Shown: piece by piece, positions 55,396 to 64,000 of the stretch | Layout of the letters: each line of letters starts with the position of its first letter | Position numbering within the stretch: the stretch's first letter is position 1 | Origin: Candidatus Mycolicibacterium alkanivorans | GTDB lineage: Bacteria > Actinomycetota > Actinomycetes > Mycobacteriales > Mycobacteriaceae | DNA length: 64,000 bases | Direction: 5' to 3' | Assembly (NCBI RefSeq): GCF_022760805.1 | Contig: NZ_JAIVFL010000001.1 | Location: 2,852,001 to 2,916,000, forward strand | Notes under the pieces: generated by a model | The model's input: the letters and a program-made list of their open reading frames with translations, nothing else | What the model was told of the DNA's origin: nothing | Database searches by the model: none | Program-made: the position numbers and the translations under genes

Positions 55396-56214
55396 TCAGC
55401 GGGAGGGTTTCGGGCAGGACGGATGGGCTCCCGCAGTCACCAGGTCTGCCACCGCGGCGCGGGGATCACCGCTGGTGACCAGGCCCTCACCGACCAGCAC
55501 CGCGTCCGCTCCCGCACCGGCGTAGGCCAGCAGGTCGGCCCGGCCGCGCACACCCGACTCGGCGACCCGGATGACGTTCGACGGCAGACCGGGAGCGATC
55601 CGCGCGAAGCAGTCCCGGTCGACTTCGAGGGTCTTGAGGTCACGCGCGTTCACGCCGATGACCTTGGCCCCGGCCAGCAGCGCGCGGTCGGCCTCCTCCT
55701 CGGTGTGAACCTCGACCAGAGCGGTCATCCCCAGCGACTCGGTGCGCTCGAACATCGACTCCAGCGCCGGCTGCTCGAGCGCCGCGACGATCAGCAGCAG
55801 CATGTCGGCGCCGTGGGCTCGGGCCTCATGAATCTGGTACGGGCAGACGACGAAGTCTTTGCGGAGCAAGGGAATCTTGACGGCCGCCCGCACCGCATCG
55901 AGGTCGGCCAGCGAGCCGTGGAAGCGACGCTGCTCGGTCAGCACGCTGATCACCCGCGCCCCACCGCTCTGATAGGCGCGGGCCAGCTCTGCCGGGTCGG
56001 CGATGTTGGCGAGCTGTCCGCGTGATGGGCTGGCGCGCTTGACTTCGGCGACCACCGCGATGTCAGGTGCCCGCAGCGCGGCCAACGCATCCAGCGGTGG
56101 CGGAGCGGCCTCCGCGGCGGCTTTGACCTCGGACAGGCTCACGATTGCCTCGCGTGCGGCAACGTCAGCGCGGACTCCTTCGATGATGGAGTCGAGCACG
56201 GTTGCCGAACTCAT
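55396..56214 (-). CDS. trpC: indole-3-glycerol phosphate synthase
   Basis: A 272-residue TIM barrel with substrate motifs [51 protein letters not shown] and [14 protein letters not shown]. It closes the ring of the anthranilate-derived ribulose phosphate. ATG at 56214 gives the normal length. trpF is not fused or adjacent, consistent with HisA/PriA covering that step. Confidence 0.95.
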   Translation of the reverse strand: MSSATVLDSIIEGVRADVAAREAIVSLSEVKAAAEAAPPPLDALAALRAPDIAVVAEVKRASPSRGQLANIADPAELARAYQSGGARVISVLTEQRRFHGSLADLDAVRAAVKIPLLRKDFVVCPYQIHEARAHGADMLLLIVAALEQPALESMFERTESLGMTALVEVHTEEEADRALLAGAKVIGVNARDLKTLEVDRDCFARIAPGLPSNVIRVAESGVRGRADLLAYAGAGADAVLVGEGLVTSGDPRAAVADLVTAGAHPSCPKPSR

Positions 56215-56292
56215 GCCAACCGGGTCCCTTCTTGCCGTCTGGCAATCACGTTCATGTCCTTGGAAGGGTAGCCGCAGCGCGCACAGCATCCG

Positions 56293-56877
56293 TCACCGAC
56301 CCTCGGTGTCGTGCTCGGTCGGGTCATGGCCCTCGTCGATGGCATCCCACATGCCCCGCTCGGACCCCGCGTCCCCACTTCCGGCGGCGGTGCGCCGCGC
56401 GGCCGGAGCGGCGTATCTGGCCGCAGTGTGCCGTGCCGACCCAGCCGAACGCATCAGCAGCACCGCCGCCAACAGCGCGACGACCGCAGCGGCCAGCGTC
56501 AGGCCGGCACCCAGGTGATGACGCTGACTCGCGACGAGTGACATGACCGGGACCTGGGCCAGTTCGGCCGCACGCGGCGCGATGTCGGGCATGACGAACA
56601 GGCTGACCCCGAGATAACCAAGCACGAGGCTCACCAGAGCCACCAGCACCGCGACCACCCGCAGCCCCCACCCGTGCACCGCCAGACCGGCGATCGCCGC
56701 CGCCAGCAGCAGCACCGCCATCGGGATCAGGGCGTTGGACCACGTCCCGCCGGTCAGCGTCGACGTCTTCGGCTGGCCAAGGCCGTCCGACGAGGTGACC
56801 GCCACCCACGGCAGTCGCGAAGCCACCCACAGCCCGATCGCCGCGACGACCAACAACAGCTGCCCGACGCGGATCAC
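56293..56877 (-). CDS. Trp operon-associated membrane protein (TIGR02234 type)
   Basis: A 194-residue protein with four helices: [60 protein letters not shown] and [19 protein letters not shown]. The SRLPWV and extracellular loop pattern are those of the actinobacterial membrane protein found between trpE and trpC (Rv1610). It overlaps the trpE stop by 4 bp. Function unknown; its place suggests a link to tryptophan or its precursors. Confidence 0.85.
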   Translation of the reverse strand: MIRVGQLLLVVAAIGLWVASRLPWVAVTSSDGLGQPKTSTLTGGTWSNALIPMAVLLLAAAIAGLAVHGWGLRVVAVLVALVSLVLGYLGVSLFVMPDIAPRAAELAQVPVMSLVASQRHHLGAGLTLAAAVVALLAAVLLMRSAGSARHTAARYAAPAARRTAAGSGDAGSERGMWDAIDEGHDPTEHDTEGR

Positions 56878-58430
56878 GGCGCGCTCAGCGTCTCGGCGGC
56901 AGCGATGGCGGTGAGAACGGCTTTGGCCTTATTGGCGGCCTCGTTGTACTCGTAGGGGCCGTTGGAGTCGGCGACCACCCCGCCACCGGCCTGCACGTAG
57001 GCGGTGCCATCACGCATGAGCGCGGTGCGGATGGCGATGGCGAAGTCGGCGTTGCCGGCGAAGTCCAGATAGCCGACCACGCCGCCGTAGAGCCCGCGCC
57101 GGGTCTTCTCGACCTCCTCGATGAGTTCCATCGCCCGCACCTTCGGCGCCCCCGACAGCGTGCCCGCCGGGAAGCAGGCCGTGACGGCATCCAGCGCGGT
57201 GCGGTGCTCGGCCAGCAGCCCGGTGACGGTGGAGACGAGATGCATGACGTGGCTGTAGCGCTCGATGTGGCTGTAGTCCTCGACGCGCACCGTGCCCGGT
57301 ACACACACCCGGCCCAGATCGTTGCGGCCGAGATCGACCAGCATCAGATGCTCGGCGCGCTCCTTCTCGTCGGAGAGCAGCTCCTTCTCCAGCAGCTGGT
57401 CTTCCTCCTCGGTCTGACCGCGCCAGCGCGTCCCGGCGATCGGATGCGTTGTGGCCCAACCACCCTGGACGGTCACCAACGCCTCGGGACTGGACCCGAC
57501 AATCGAAAAAGCCGTTCCCCCAGCCTCATCGGGGATGTTCAGCAGATACATGTACGGACTCGGATTGGACACCCGAAGCATCCGGTAGACATCAATGGGA
57601 TCAGCTCGGGTCGTCATCTCGAATCGTTGCGAGGGCACCACCTGGAAAGCCTCGCCGGCCTCGATCTCCTTGACCAGCCGCTCCACCACCGCGCTGTACT
57701 CCTCGAGCGTGCGCTGGGAGCGGTGCTCGGGCTGGGGCCGGGAGAACGTCGCCACGGTCGAGGGCAGCGGCTGCCCCAGCGCCTCGGTCATCACGTCCAG
57801 TCGTGCGACGGCGTCGTCGTAGGCCCAGTCGACCCGCTCGTCGGTGCCGTTCCAGTTCACCGCGTTGGCGATCAACGTGATCGTGCCCTCGTGGTGGTCG
57901 ACGGCGGCCAGATCGGTGGCCAGCAGGAGCAGCATCTCGGGCAGACCGAGATCGTCGACGGCAAGTTCGGGCAGGCGCTCGAGCCGGCGGACGAAGTCGT
58001 AGGCGAAGAACCCCACCAGACCGCCGGACAGCGGCGGCACACCCGCCAGCGTTGATCCCCGAGTCGCTTCGCTCCTGCCCGCCGGGAGAGCGGTGGAGAG
58101 CAGCTCGATGGTCCGGTGCAGCGCCTGCAGCGGATCGCCGCCCGTCGGTGCGTCCCTGGGTGTGTTGCCCAGCCAGACCGCCTGGCCGTCGCGCACCGTC
58201 AACGCCGACGGCGCCCCGGCCCCGATGAACGACCAGCGCGACCACGAGCGCCCGTTCTCGGCGGACTCGAGCAGGAATGTCCCGGGCCGGTTGTCGGCCA
58301 GCTTGCGGTACGCCGACAGCGGCGTCTCGCTGTCGGCAAGCACCTTGCGGGTCACCGGTACCACGCGGTGTTCGGCGGCCAGCGCCCGGAACTCGTCGCG
58401 CGTGGTGGTGACGGCGAGCGTGGAGTGCAC
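56874..58430 (-). CDS. trpE: anthranilate synthase component I
   Basis: A 518-residue chorismate-using enzyme. An N-terminal regulatory region contains [20 protein letters not shown], with the LLES motif of tryptophan feedback sites. The catalytic C-terminus has [52 protein letters not shown] and [23 protein letters not shown] at 58430 gives the family length. I see no leader peptide or attenuator in the 55-bp gap to the divergent bcp gene. Confidence 0.95.
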   Translation of the reverse strand: MHSTLAVTTTRDEFRALAAEHRVVPVTRKVLADSETPLSAYRKLADNRPGTFLLESAENGRSWSRWSFIGAGAPSALTVRDGQAVWLGNTPRDAPTGGDPLQALHRTIELLSTALPAGRSEATRGSTLAGVPPLSGGLVGFFAYDFVRRLERLPELAVDDLGLPEMLLLLATDLAAVDHHEGTITLIANAVNWNGTDERVDWAYDDAVARLDVMTEALGQPLPSTVATFSRPQPEHRSQRTLEEYSAVVERLVKEIEAGEAFQVVPSQRFEMTTRADPIDVYRMLRVSNPSPYMYLLNIPDEAGGTAFSIVGSSPEALVTVQGGWATTHPIAGTRWRGQTEEEDQLLEKELLSDEKERAEHLMLVDLGRNDLGRVCVPGTVRVEDYSHIERYSHVMHLVSTVTGLLAEHRTALDAVTACFPAGTLSGAPKVRAMELIEEVEKTRRGLYGGVVGYLDFAGNADFAIAIRTALMRDGTAYVQAGGGVVADSNGPYEYNEAANKAKAVLTAIAAAETLSAP

Positions 58431-58485
58431 GGCTACATCATCCCAGACCCGCTCGCGTGCTTTGACCGGCGTAGCCTGGTCACGC

Positions 58486-58950
58486 ATGAAACGTGGTGAC
58501 CGCGTAGCCGACTTCGAACTGCCCGACCAGACCGGCACCGCACGCTCACTGACGAGCCTGCTCGCCGACGGGCCGATCGTGCTGTTCTTCTATCCCGCCG
58601 CCATGACCCCGGGATGCACCAAGGAGGCCTGCCACTTCCGCGACCTGGCCGGCGAGTTCGACGCGGTGGGCGCCTCTCCGGTGGGAATCAGCACCGACGC
58701 CGTGGACAAGCAGGCCACGTTCGCCGACTCGCAGCGCTTCGACTACCCGCTGCTCTCGGACGCCGACGGCGCGGTCGCCACCGCATTCGGAGTCAAGCGC
58801 GGACTGCTGGGCAAGTTCCTGCCCGTCAAGCGCACCACGTTCGTCATCGACACCGACCGCACCGTGCTCGAGGTGATCTCCAGCGAGGTCAATATGGACA
58901 CCCACGCCGACAAGGCGCTGGAGGTGCTGCGGGCGCGGAAGAAGGCCTGA
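58486..58950 (+). CDS. bcpB: peroxiredoxin Q/BCP
   Basis: A 154-residue thiol peroxidase with peroxidatic Cys44 and likely resolving Cys49 in [18 protein letters not shown], plus [12 protein letters not shown] and [13 protein letters not shown]. It reduces hydroperoxides with thioredoxin-type donors. It is divergent from trpE, as in M. tuberculosis (Rv1608c). Confidence 0.92.
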   Translation: MKRGDRVADFELPDQTGTARSLTSLLADGPIVLFFYPAAMTPGCTKEACHFRDLAGEFDAVGASPVGISTDAVDKQATFADSQRFDYPLLSDADGAVATAFGVKRGLLGKFLPVKRTTFVIDTDRTVLEVISSEVNMDTHADKALEVLRARKKA

Positions 58951-58951
58951 G

Positions 58952-59623
58952 TCAGCGTCGGCCCCGCTTGGCCGGACCCGGCTTGCGGGCGACCTTCCCT
59001 GCGGCGGCGCGGGCGGCTTGCCTGGCGAGGGTCTTCTCCCGGGCGCTGAGTTTGGGTGCCTGCTGGACCTGCCCCCGCGACGAACCGGGCTTGCGACCCC
59101 GCACGATCCCGATGAACTCCTCGACGAGCTCATGCTGCGGCCCATCCGGGACAGCGAGGGCCACCGCGCAGTTGGGCGCGTCGGTGATCGGGCGGTACGT
59201 GAGGTCCTTGCGGTGGTGAAGGCGCGCCAGTGACTGCGGAACGACGAGCGCGCCCAGCCCCGCCGCGACGAGTTCCATTGCGGCTTCGGTGGTCTCGGGC
59301 CGGTGATCGACGCGGCAGCCGGGGGCGTCTGCCCAGTCGACGACATGGTCGAGCGGGACCAGCATCGGCTCGCCGTCGAGGTCGGCTGCGGTGACCTCAT
59401 CGGCCGCGCTGAGAAGGTGGTCGGCCGGCACCACGACCACCGTTGCCTCCTCGTAGAGCGGGATGACCGCCAGCCCGGACGTGTCCGCCGGTAGCCGTAG
59501 CAGCGCCACGTCGACGGCACCGGCCCGCACCGCGTCGGCCGCATCCGCCGCGGCGACGGCATTCAATCTCAGCGGCACCTCGTGATGGCGCTGCGCCCAG
59601 TTCCGCGAGGAACGACGACTCAA
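58952..59623 (-). CDS. LysR-type substrate-binding-domain protein without HTH
   Basis: The product is up to 223 residues. Its body is a LysR effector-binding domain (PLRLNAVAAADAADAVRAGA VDVALLRLPADTSGLAVIPL ... ETTEAAMELVAAGLGALVVP). There is no helix-turn-helix. The C-terminal 45 residues are a Lys/Arg/Ala tail (REKTLARQAARAAAGKVARK). The N-terminus is uncertain: the TTG at 59623 is used, but residues 1-10 (SRRSSRNW) look out of place, so part of the first strand may have been lost. It may sense a small molecule or be a truncated regulator. Confidence 0.65.
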   Translation of the reverse strand: MSRRSSRNWAQRHHEVPLRLNAVAAADAADAVRAGAVDVALLRLPADTSGLAVIPLYEEATVVVVPADHLLSAADEVTAADLDGEPMLVPLDHVVDWADAPGCRVDHRPETTEAAMELVAAGLGALVVPQSLARLHHRKDLTYRPITDAPNCAVALAVPDGPQHELVEEFIGIVRGRKPGSSRGQVQQAPKLSAREKTLARQAARAAAGKVARKPGPAKRGRR

Positions 59624-59657
59624 GGCTCTGCGGGCGGAGAGGTCTACGAAAATCTAG

Positions 59658-60002
59658 TCACTCCGCGCCGAGAAGCTGGTCGGCGTCGAAGCAGCTGTGG
59701 TCACCGGTGTGGCAGGCCCCGCCGACCTGGTCGACTTCGAGCAGTACTGCGTCGCCGTCGCAGTCCAGCCGCACGCTGTGCACGTGCTGGGCGTGGCCCG
59801 ACGTCGCGCCTTTGACCCAGTACTCGCCGCGGGAGCGGGAGTAGTAGGTGGCTTCCCGGGTGGCCAGCGTGCGGGCCAGTGCCTCGTCGTCCATCCAGGC
59901 GACCATCAGCACGGTGCCGGTGCCGCGCTCCTGGGCGATGGCCGCGAACAAGCCGTTGACGTCGCGCTTGAGCCGCGTGGCGATCTCCGGATCGAGAGTC
60001 AT
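59658..60002 (-). CDS. hisI: phosphoribosyl-AMP cyclohydrolase
   Basis: A 114-residue enzyme of histidine synthesis (cyclohydrolase only; no HisE domain). Metal and substrate motifs: [62 protein letters not shown]. Its ATG overlaps the hisF stop by 4 bp. Confidence 0.95.
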   Translation of the reverse strand: MTLDPEIATRLKRDVNGLFAAIAQERGTGTVLMVAWMDDEALARTLATREATYYSRSRGEYWVKGATSGHAQHVHSVRLDCDGDAVLLEVDQVGGACHTGDHSCFDADQLLGAE

Positions 60003-60772
60003 CTCACCACTATCCCCTCGGCCGCCATCGCCGCCTTCACCTCACCGATCGTCAGCTCGCGGAAGTGAAAGACGCTGGCCGCCAAGACTGCATCGGCTCC
60101 GGCCGCCACGGCGGGCGCGAAATCGCCGACCGCCCCGGCACCGCCGCTGGCGATCACCGGTACCGTCACCGCCTTGCGCACCGCCCGCAGCATCGTGAGG
60201 TCGAAACCCGCCTTGGTCCCGTCGGCGTCCATGGAGTTGAGCAGGATCTCCCCCACCCCCAGTTCGGCTCCGCGCGTTGCCCATTCGACCGCGTCGATCC
60301 CGGTCCCCTGCCGGCCGCCATGCGTGGTGACCTCCCAGCCCGACGGCGTCGGGGTGCCGTCGGCGGGCACCGTGCGCGCGTCGACCGACAACACGATGCA
60401 CTGCGATCCGAACTGGCGGGACAGCTCGGCGAGCAGCTCGGGACGGGCGACGGCAGCGGTGTTCACCGACACCTTGTCCGCGCCGGCGCGCAACAGTGAA
60501 TCGACGTCGGCGACCGAGCGCACGCCGCCGCCGACCGTCAGCGGGATGAAGACCTGCTCGGCGGTGCGGCGCACGACGTCGAGCATGGTGGCGCGGCCCG
60601 ACGAGGACGCCGTGACGTCCAGGAAGCACAGCTCGTCGGCGCCCTCGGAGTCGTAGGCCGCGGCGAGTTCGACGGGGTCGCCCGCGTCGCGCAGGTTTTC
60701 GAAGTTCACTCCCTTGACCACCCGGCCGGCGTCGACGTCGAGGCAGGGAATCACGCGCACCGCGACGTCCAT
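59999..60772 (-). CDS. hisF: imidazole glycerol phosphate synthase subunit HisF
   Basis: A 257-residue TIM barrel. Catalytic Asp12 is in [17 protein letters not shown] and the second Asp in LSVDARTV. It receives ammonia from HisH and releases AICAR and imidazole glycerol phosphate. Its ATG shares one base with the impA stop (TAATG). Confidence 0.96.
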   Translation of the reverse strand: MDVAVRVIPCLDVDAGRVVKGVNFENLRDAGDPVELAAAYDSEGADELCFLDVTASSSGRATMLDVVRRTAEQVFIPLTVGGGVRSVADVDSLLRAGADKVSVNTAAVARPELLAELSRQFGSQCIVLSVDARTVPADGTPTPSGWEVTTHGGRQGTGIDAVEWATRGAELGVGEILLNSMDADGTKAGFDLTMLRAVRKAVTVPVIASGGAGAVGDFAPAVAAGADAVLAASVFHFRELTIGEVKAAMAAEGIVVR

Positions 60773-61590
60773 TACCGGTAGTCCTCCGGGGAGCCGACTC
60801 GATCCAGGATCTCCATGATGTGCTCGTGCACACCCGGGGCCGCGGCCAGAGCCGAGCGCGACGTCGCCGTCCACTGCGCACCGGACAGATCGGTGACGAC
60901 GCCACCGGCCGCCCGGACCAGCGCCACCCCGGCCGCATGGTCCCAGATGTGGTCGCCGAAACTGATTGCCCCGCCGAGGATTCCAGCGCCGACATAGGCC
61001 ATGTCGATGCCCGTGGCCCCGTGCATCCGAAGTTTCGAGCAGACCCGGCTGAGGTTCTCCAAGACCGCCAGCCGGTAGCGGCCCGGGAACCGGCCGCGCC
61101 AGTCGACGTTGAAGGTGCCGACGCCGATGACGCACTGCGCGATGTCACCGCGACCGATCCGCGGCTGCGCCACCCCGTTGAAGTACAGCGGCCCACCCAG
61201 GACCGCGCTGTACCGCTGATCGGTGAACGGCAGCCACGTCAGCCCTGCCACCGGTTCGCCGTCGCGCAGCAGGCCCAGCAGGATGGCCGCCATCGGTGAG
61301 CCGGCCGCGTAGTTGAACGTGCCGTCGATCGGGTCGAGCACCCAGACCAGCGGCGAATCGAGGTCAGCGCCGCCGAACTCCTCGCCGTGCACGCCAATGC
61401 CGGTGGCCGACTCCAGCGCCACGACCACCTGACGTTCGATGGCCAGGTCCACCTCGGTGGCGAAGTCGTTGCCCTTCTTCTGCACGGCCGAGTCAGCACG
61501 GTGCCCGGCGATGAAGGGTCCGGCCGCCTCGTCGAGTATCACCGCAGCCTCGGCCACTAGGGCCTCCAGGTCCGCCGACTGCAATGCCAT
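60772..61590 (-). CDS. impA: inositol monophosphatase family protein
   Basis: A 272-residue metal-dependent phosphatase: [28 protein letters not shown] and [20 protein letters not shown] form the metal site. In M. tuberculosis ImpA lies in the same place in the his operon. It may hydrolyse inositol phosphate; some family members act as histidinol-phosphate phosphatase, which would suit this operon because the mycobacterial HisB lacks that domain. Confidence 0.88.
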   Translation of the reverse strand: MALQSADLEALVAEAAVILDEAAGPFIAGHRADSAVQKKGNDFATEVDLAIERQVVVALESATGIGVHGEEFGGADLDSPLVWVLDPIDGTFNYAAGSPMAAILLGLLRDGEPVAGLTWLPFTDQRYSAVLGGPLYFNGVAQPRIGRGDIAQCVIGVGTFNVDWRGRFPGRYRLAVLENLSRVCSKLRMHGATGIDMAYVGAGILGGAISFGDHIWDHAAGVALVRAAGGVVTDLSGAQWTATSRSALAAAPGVHEHIMEILDRVGSPEDYR

Positions 61591-61595
61591 CTCGG

Positions 61596-62330
61596 TTACC
61601 GGCTCACCGCTGCCAAAGCCTCCGGCAGCGTGAATCGGCCCGCGTAGAGGGCCTTCCCGACGATCGCGCCCTCCACACCGCAATCGGAGAGCGTCGCGAT
61701 GGCGCGCAGGTCCTCCAGGCTGGACACCCCGCCGGAAGCGATGACGGGTGCGTCCGTGCATTCGGCGACACCCTCGAGCAGATCCAGATTGGGCCCGGTC
61801 AGGGTGCCGTCCTTGGTGACGTCGGTGACGACGAATCGCGAACAGCCCTCGCTGTCGAGGCGTTCGAGCACCTGCCAGAGGTCACCGCCGTCGGTTTCCC
61901 AGCCGCGGCCGCGCAGCCGGTGCTCGCCGTCGAGGATCTGCACGTCGAGGCCGACGGCAACCTTGTCGCCGTATTCGGCGATCGCCGCCGCGCACCACTG
62001 CGGATTCTCCAGCGCGGCCGTGCCGATGTTGACCCGGGCGCAGCCGGTGGCCAGGGCAGCCTTGAGCGAGTCGTCGTCGCGGATCCCGCCGGACAGTTCG
62101 ACTTTGACATCCAGCGCGCCGACGACCTCGGCCAGCAGCTCGCGGTTGGAACCGCGGCCGAACGCGGCATCCAGATCGACCAGGTGGATCCACTCGGCAC
62201 CGTCACGCTGCCAGGTCATGGCGGCGTCCAGCGCCGAGCCGTATTCGGTCTCGCTGCCGGCCTTGCCCTGGACCAGACGCACCGCCCGGCCCTCGACCAC
62301 GTCGACGGCGGGAAGAAGAATCAGCGCCAC
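61596..62330 (-). CDS. hisA: phosphoribosyl isomerase A (bifunctional HisA/TrpF)
   Basis: A 244-residue TIM barrel with catalytic Asp10 in [19 protein letters not shown] and a second Asp in [16 protein letters not shown]. In actinobacteria this enzyme (PriA) isomerises both ProFAR and phosphoribosylanthranilate. The lack of trpF in the trp cluster here agrees with that double role. Confidence 0.95.
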   Translation of the reverse strand: MALILLPAVDVVEGRAVRLVQGKAGSETEYGSALDAAMTWQRDGAEWIHLVDLDAAFGRGSNRELLAEVVGALDVKVELSGGIRDDDSLKAALATGCARVNIGTAALENPQWCAAAIAEYGDKVAVGLDVQILDGEHRLRGRGWETDGGDLWQVLERLDSEGCSRFVVTDVTKDGTLTGPNLDLLEGVAECTDAPVIASGGVSSLEDLRAIATLSDCGVEGAIVGKALYAGRFTLPEALAAVSR

Positions 62331-62332
62331 TC

Positions 62333-62949
62333 TTACAGCCCCTCAACCCAATTCGCGAGCAGCGCCGCCCCGGCGTCGCCACTCTTCTCCGGATGAAATT
62401 GTGTCGCCGACAGCGGACCGTCCTCGACGGCGGCCAGGAACCGCACGTGATGGGTGGCCCAGGTCAGCAGCGCATCGGGTGCGCCCTCCCACTTCAGTGC
62501 CGCGTAGGAGTGCACGAAATAGAACCGGGTGCCGGCATCGAGACCCTTGAACAGCAGGCTTCCCGGCGCGGCCTCGACGACGTTCCAGCCCATGTGCGGG
62601 ATGACTGGTGCGTCGAGTCGTGTGACGGACCCGGGCCACTGCCCGCAGCCCACCGACTCCACCCCGAACTCCACGCCACGGGCGAACAGGATCTGCATGC
62701 CCACGCACACGCCGAGCACCGGCCGTCCGGTGGCGACCCGGTCGGCGATGATGCGGTCGCCGCCGATCCCCCGCAAGCCCGTCATACACGCCTCGAACGC
62801 CCCGACGCCGGGTACCACGAGTCCGTCGGCGTTCGCCGCACGCTGCGGGTCCGCGGTGACCTCGACCTCGGCGCCGACGCGTTCCAGCGCCCGCTGCGCC
62901 GAGCGCAGGTTGCCCGAACCGTAGTCCAGGACAACAACGGATTTGTTTG

Positions 62950-62953
<4 letters not shown>
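62333..62953 (-). CDS. hisH: imidazole glycerol phosphate synthase subunit HisH
   Basis: A 206-residue glutamine amidotransferase with Cys83 in [14 protein letters not shown] and His187/Glu189 in [13 protein letters not shown]. It supplies ammonia to HisF. It sits between hisB (4-bp overlap) and hisA (2-bp gap). Confidence 0.95.

Positions 62954-64000
<1,047 letters not shown>

Noticed and set aside
54268..56025. 585-codon open frame on the plus strand
   Set aside because: It is antisense to trpB and trpC; both of those are unmistakable.

Overview
The window comes from a mycobacterium, most likely a rapid grower of the Mycolicibacterium type. The DNA is GC-rich. The run hisC-hisB-hisH-hisA-impA-hisF-hisI ... 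bcp / trpE-trpC-trpB-trpA-lgt ... gltB-gltD-pykA-tesB-(DUF2156)-cydABDC-pdtaR follows, in inverted orientation, the order I remember for Mycobacterium tuberculosis Rv1600 to Rv1626. Species cannot be fixed from the sequence alone.

The window has two halves of different character. From 1 to about 22.4 kb it is accessory and decaying. It carries two identical ISAs1-family insertion sequences (one cut by the window edge, one complete with 22-bp inverted repeats and a 10-bp target duplication), a coiled-coil plasmid-type protein, a Fic protein with an altered motif, two TetR regulators with clear palindromic operators, and remnants of toxin-antitoxin modules. It also holds remains of a plasmid-type helicase, a DUF4226 protein, an ankyrin protein, two hydrolase-type genes and an EamA permease. 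Intact islands inside it are a SEC-C protein, VapBC, a CPBP protease-like protein, the sulfurtransferase SseB and L-2-hydroxyglutarate oxidase. The many small indels and stops are confined to this half and to one GH16 remnant at 51.5 kb. The core genes beside them read cleanly, so decay is a better explanation than sequencing error.

From 22.7 to 64 kb it is mostly core metabolism. A sugar/phosphate-type MFS permease sits between a partial duplicate of the livF 3' end and the complete liv operon (LivJ binding lipoprotein, LivHM permease, LivGF ATPases). Then come the antiterminator PdtaR, a tRNA with anticodon CAA, a polar amino-acid ABC importer, the cydABDC cytochrome bd operon, a lysyltransferase-like membrane protein, acyl-CoA thioesterase II, pyruvate kinase and glutamate synthase. 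After these lie two small membrane proteins, lgt, trpABC plus a membrane protein plus trpE, a peroxiredoxin, and the histidine cluster, which runs off the right edge inside hisC.

The pathways connect. HisF and HisH form imidazole glycerol phosphate synthase and consume glutamine, and GltBD makes glutamate from glutamine. HisA in actinobacteria (PriA) also serves tryptophan synthesis, which fits the absence of trpF from the trp cluster. I did not find a CRISPR array, prophage or complete novel defence system. The leads with most promise are the duplicated livF segment around the MFS gene, the intact toxin beside a broken antitoxin, the Fic and hydrolase proteins lacking their usual catalytic residue, and the short-variable-loop tRNA-Leu(CAA).
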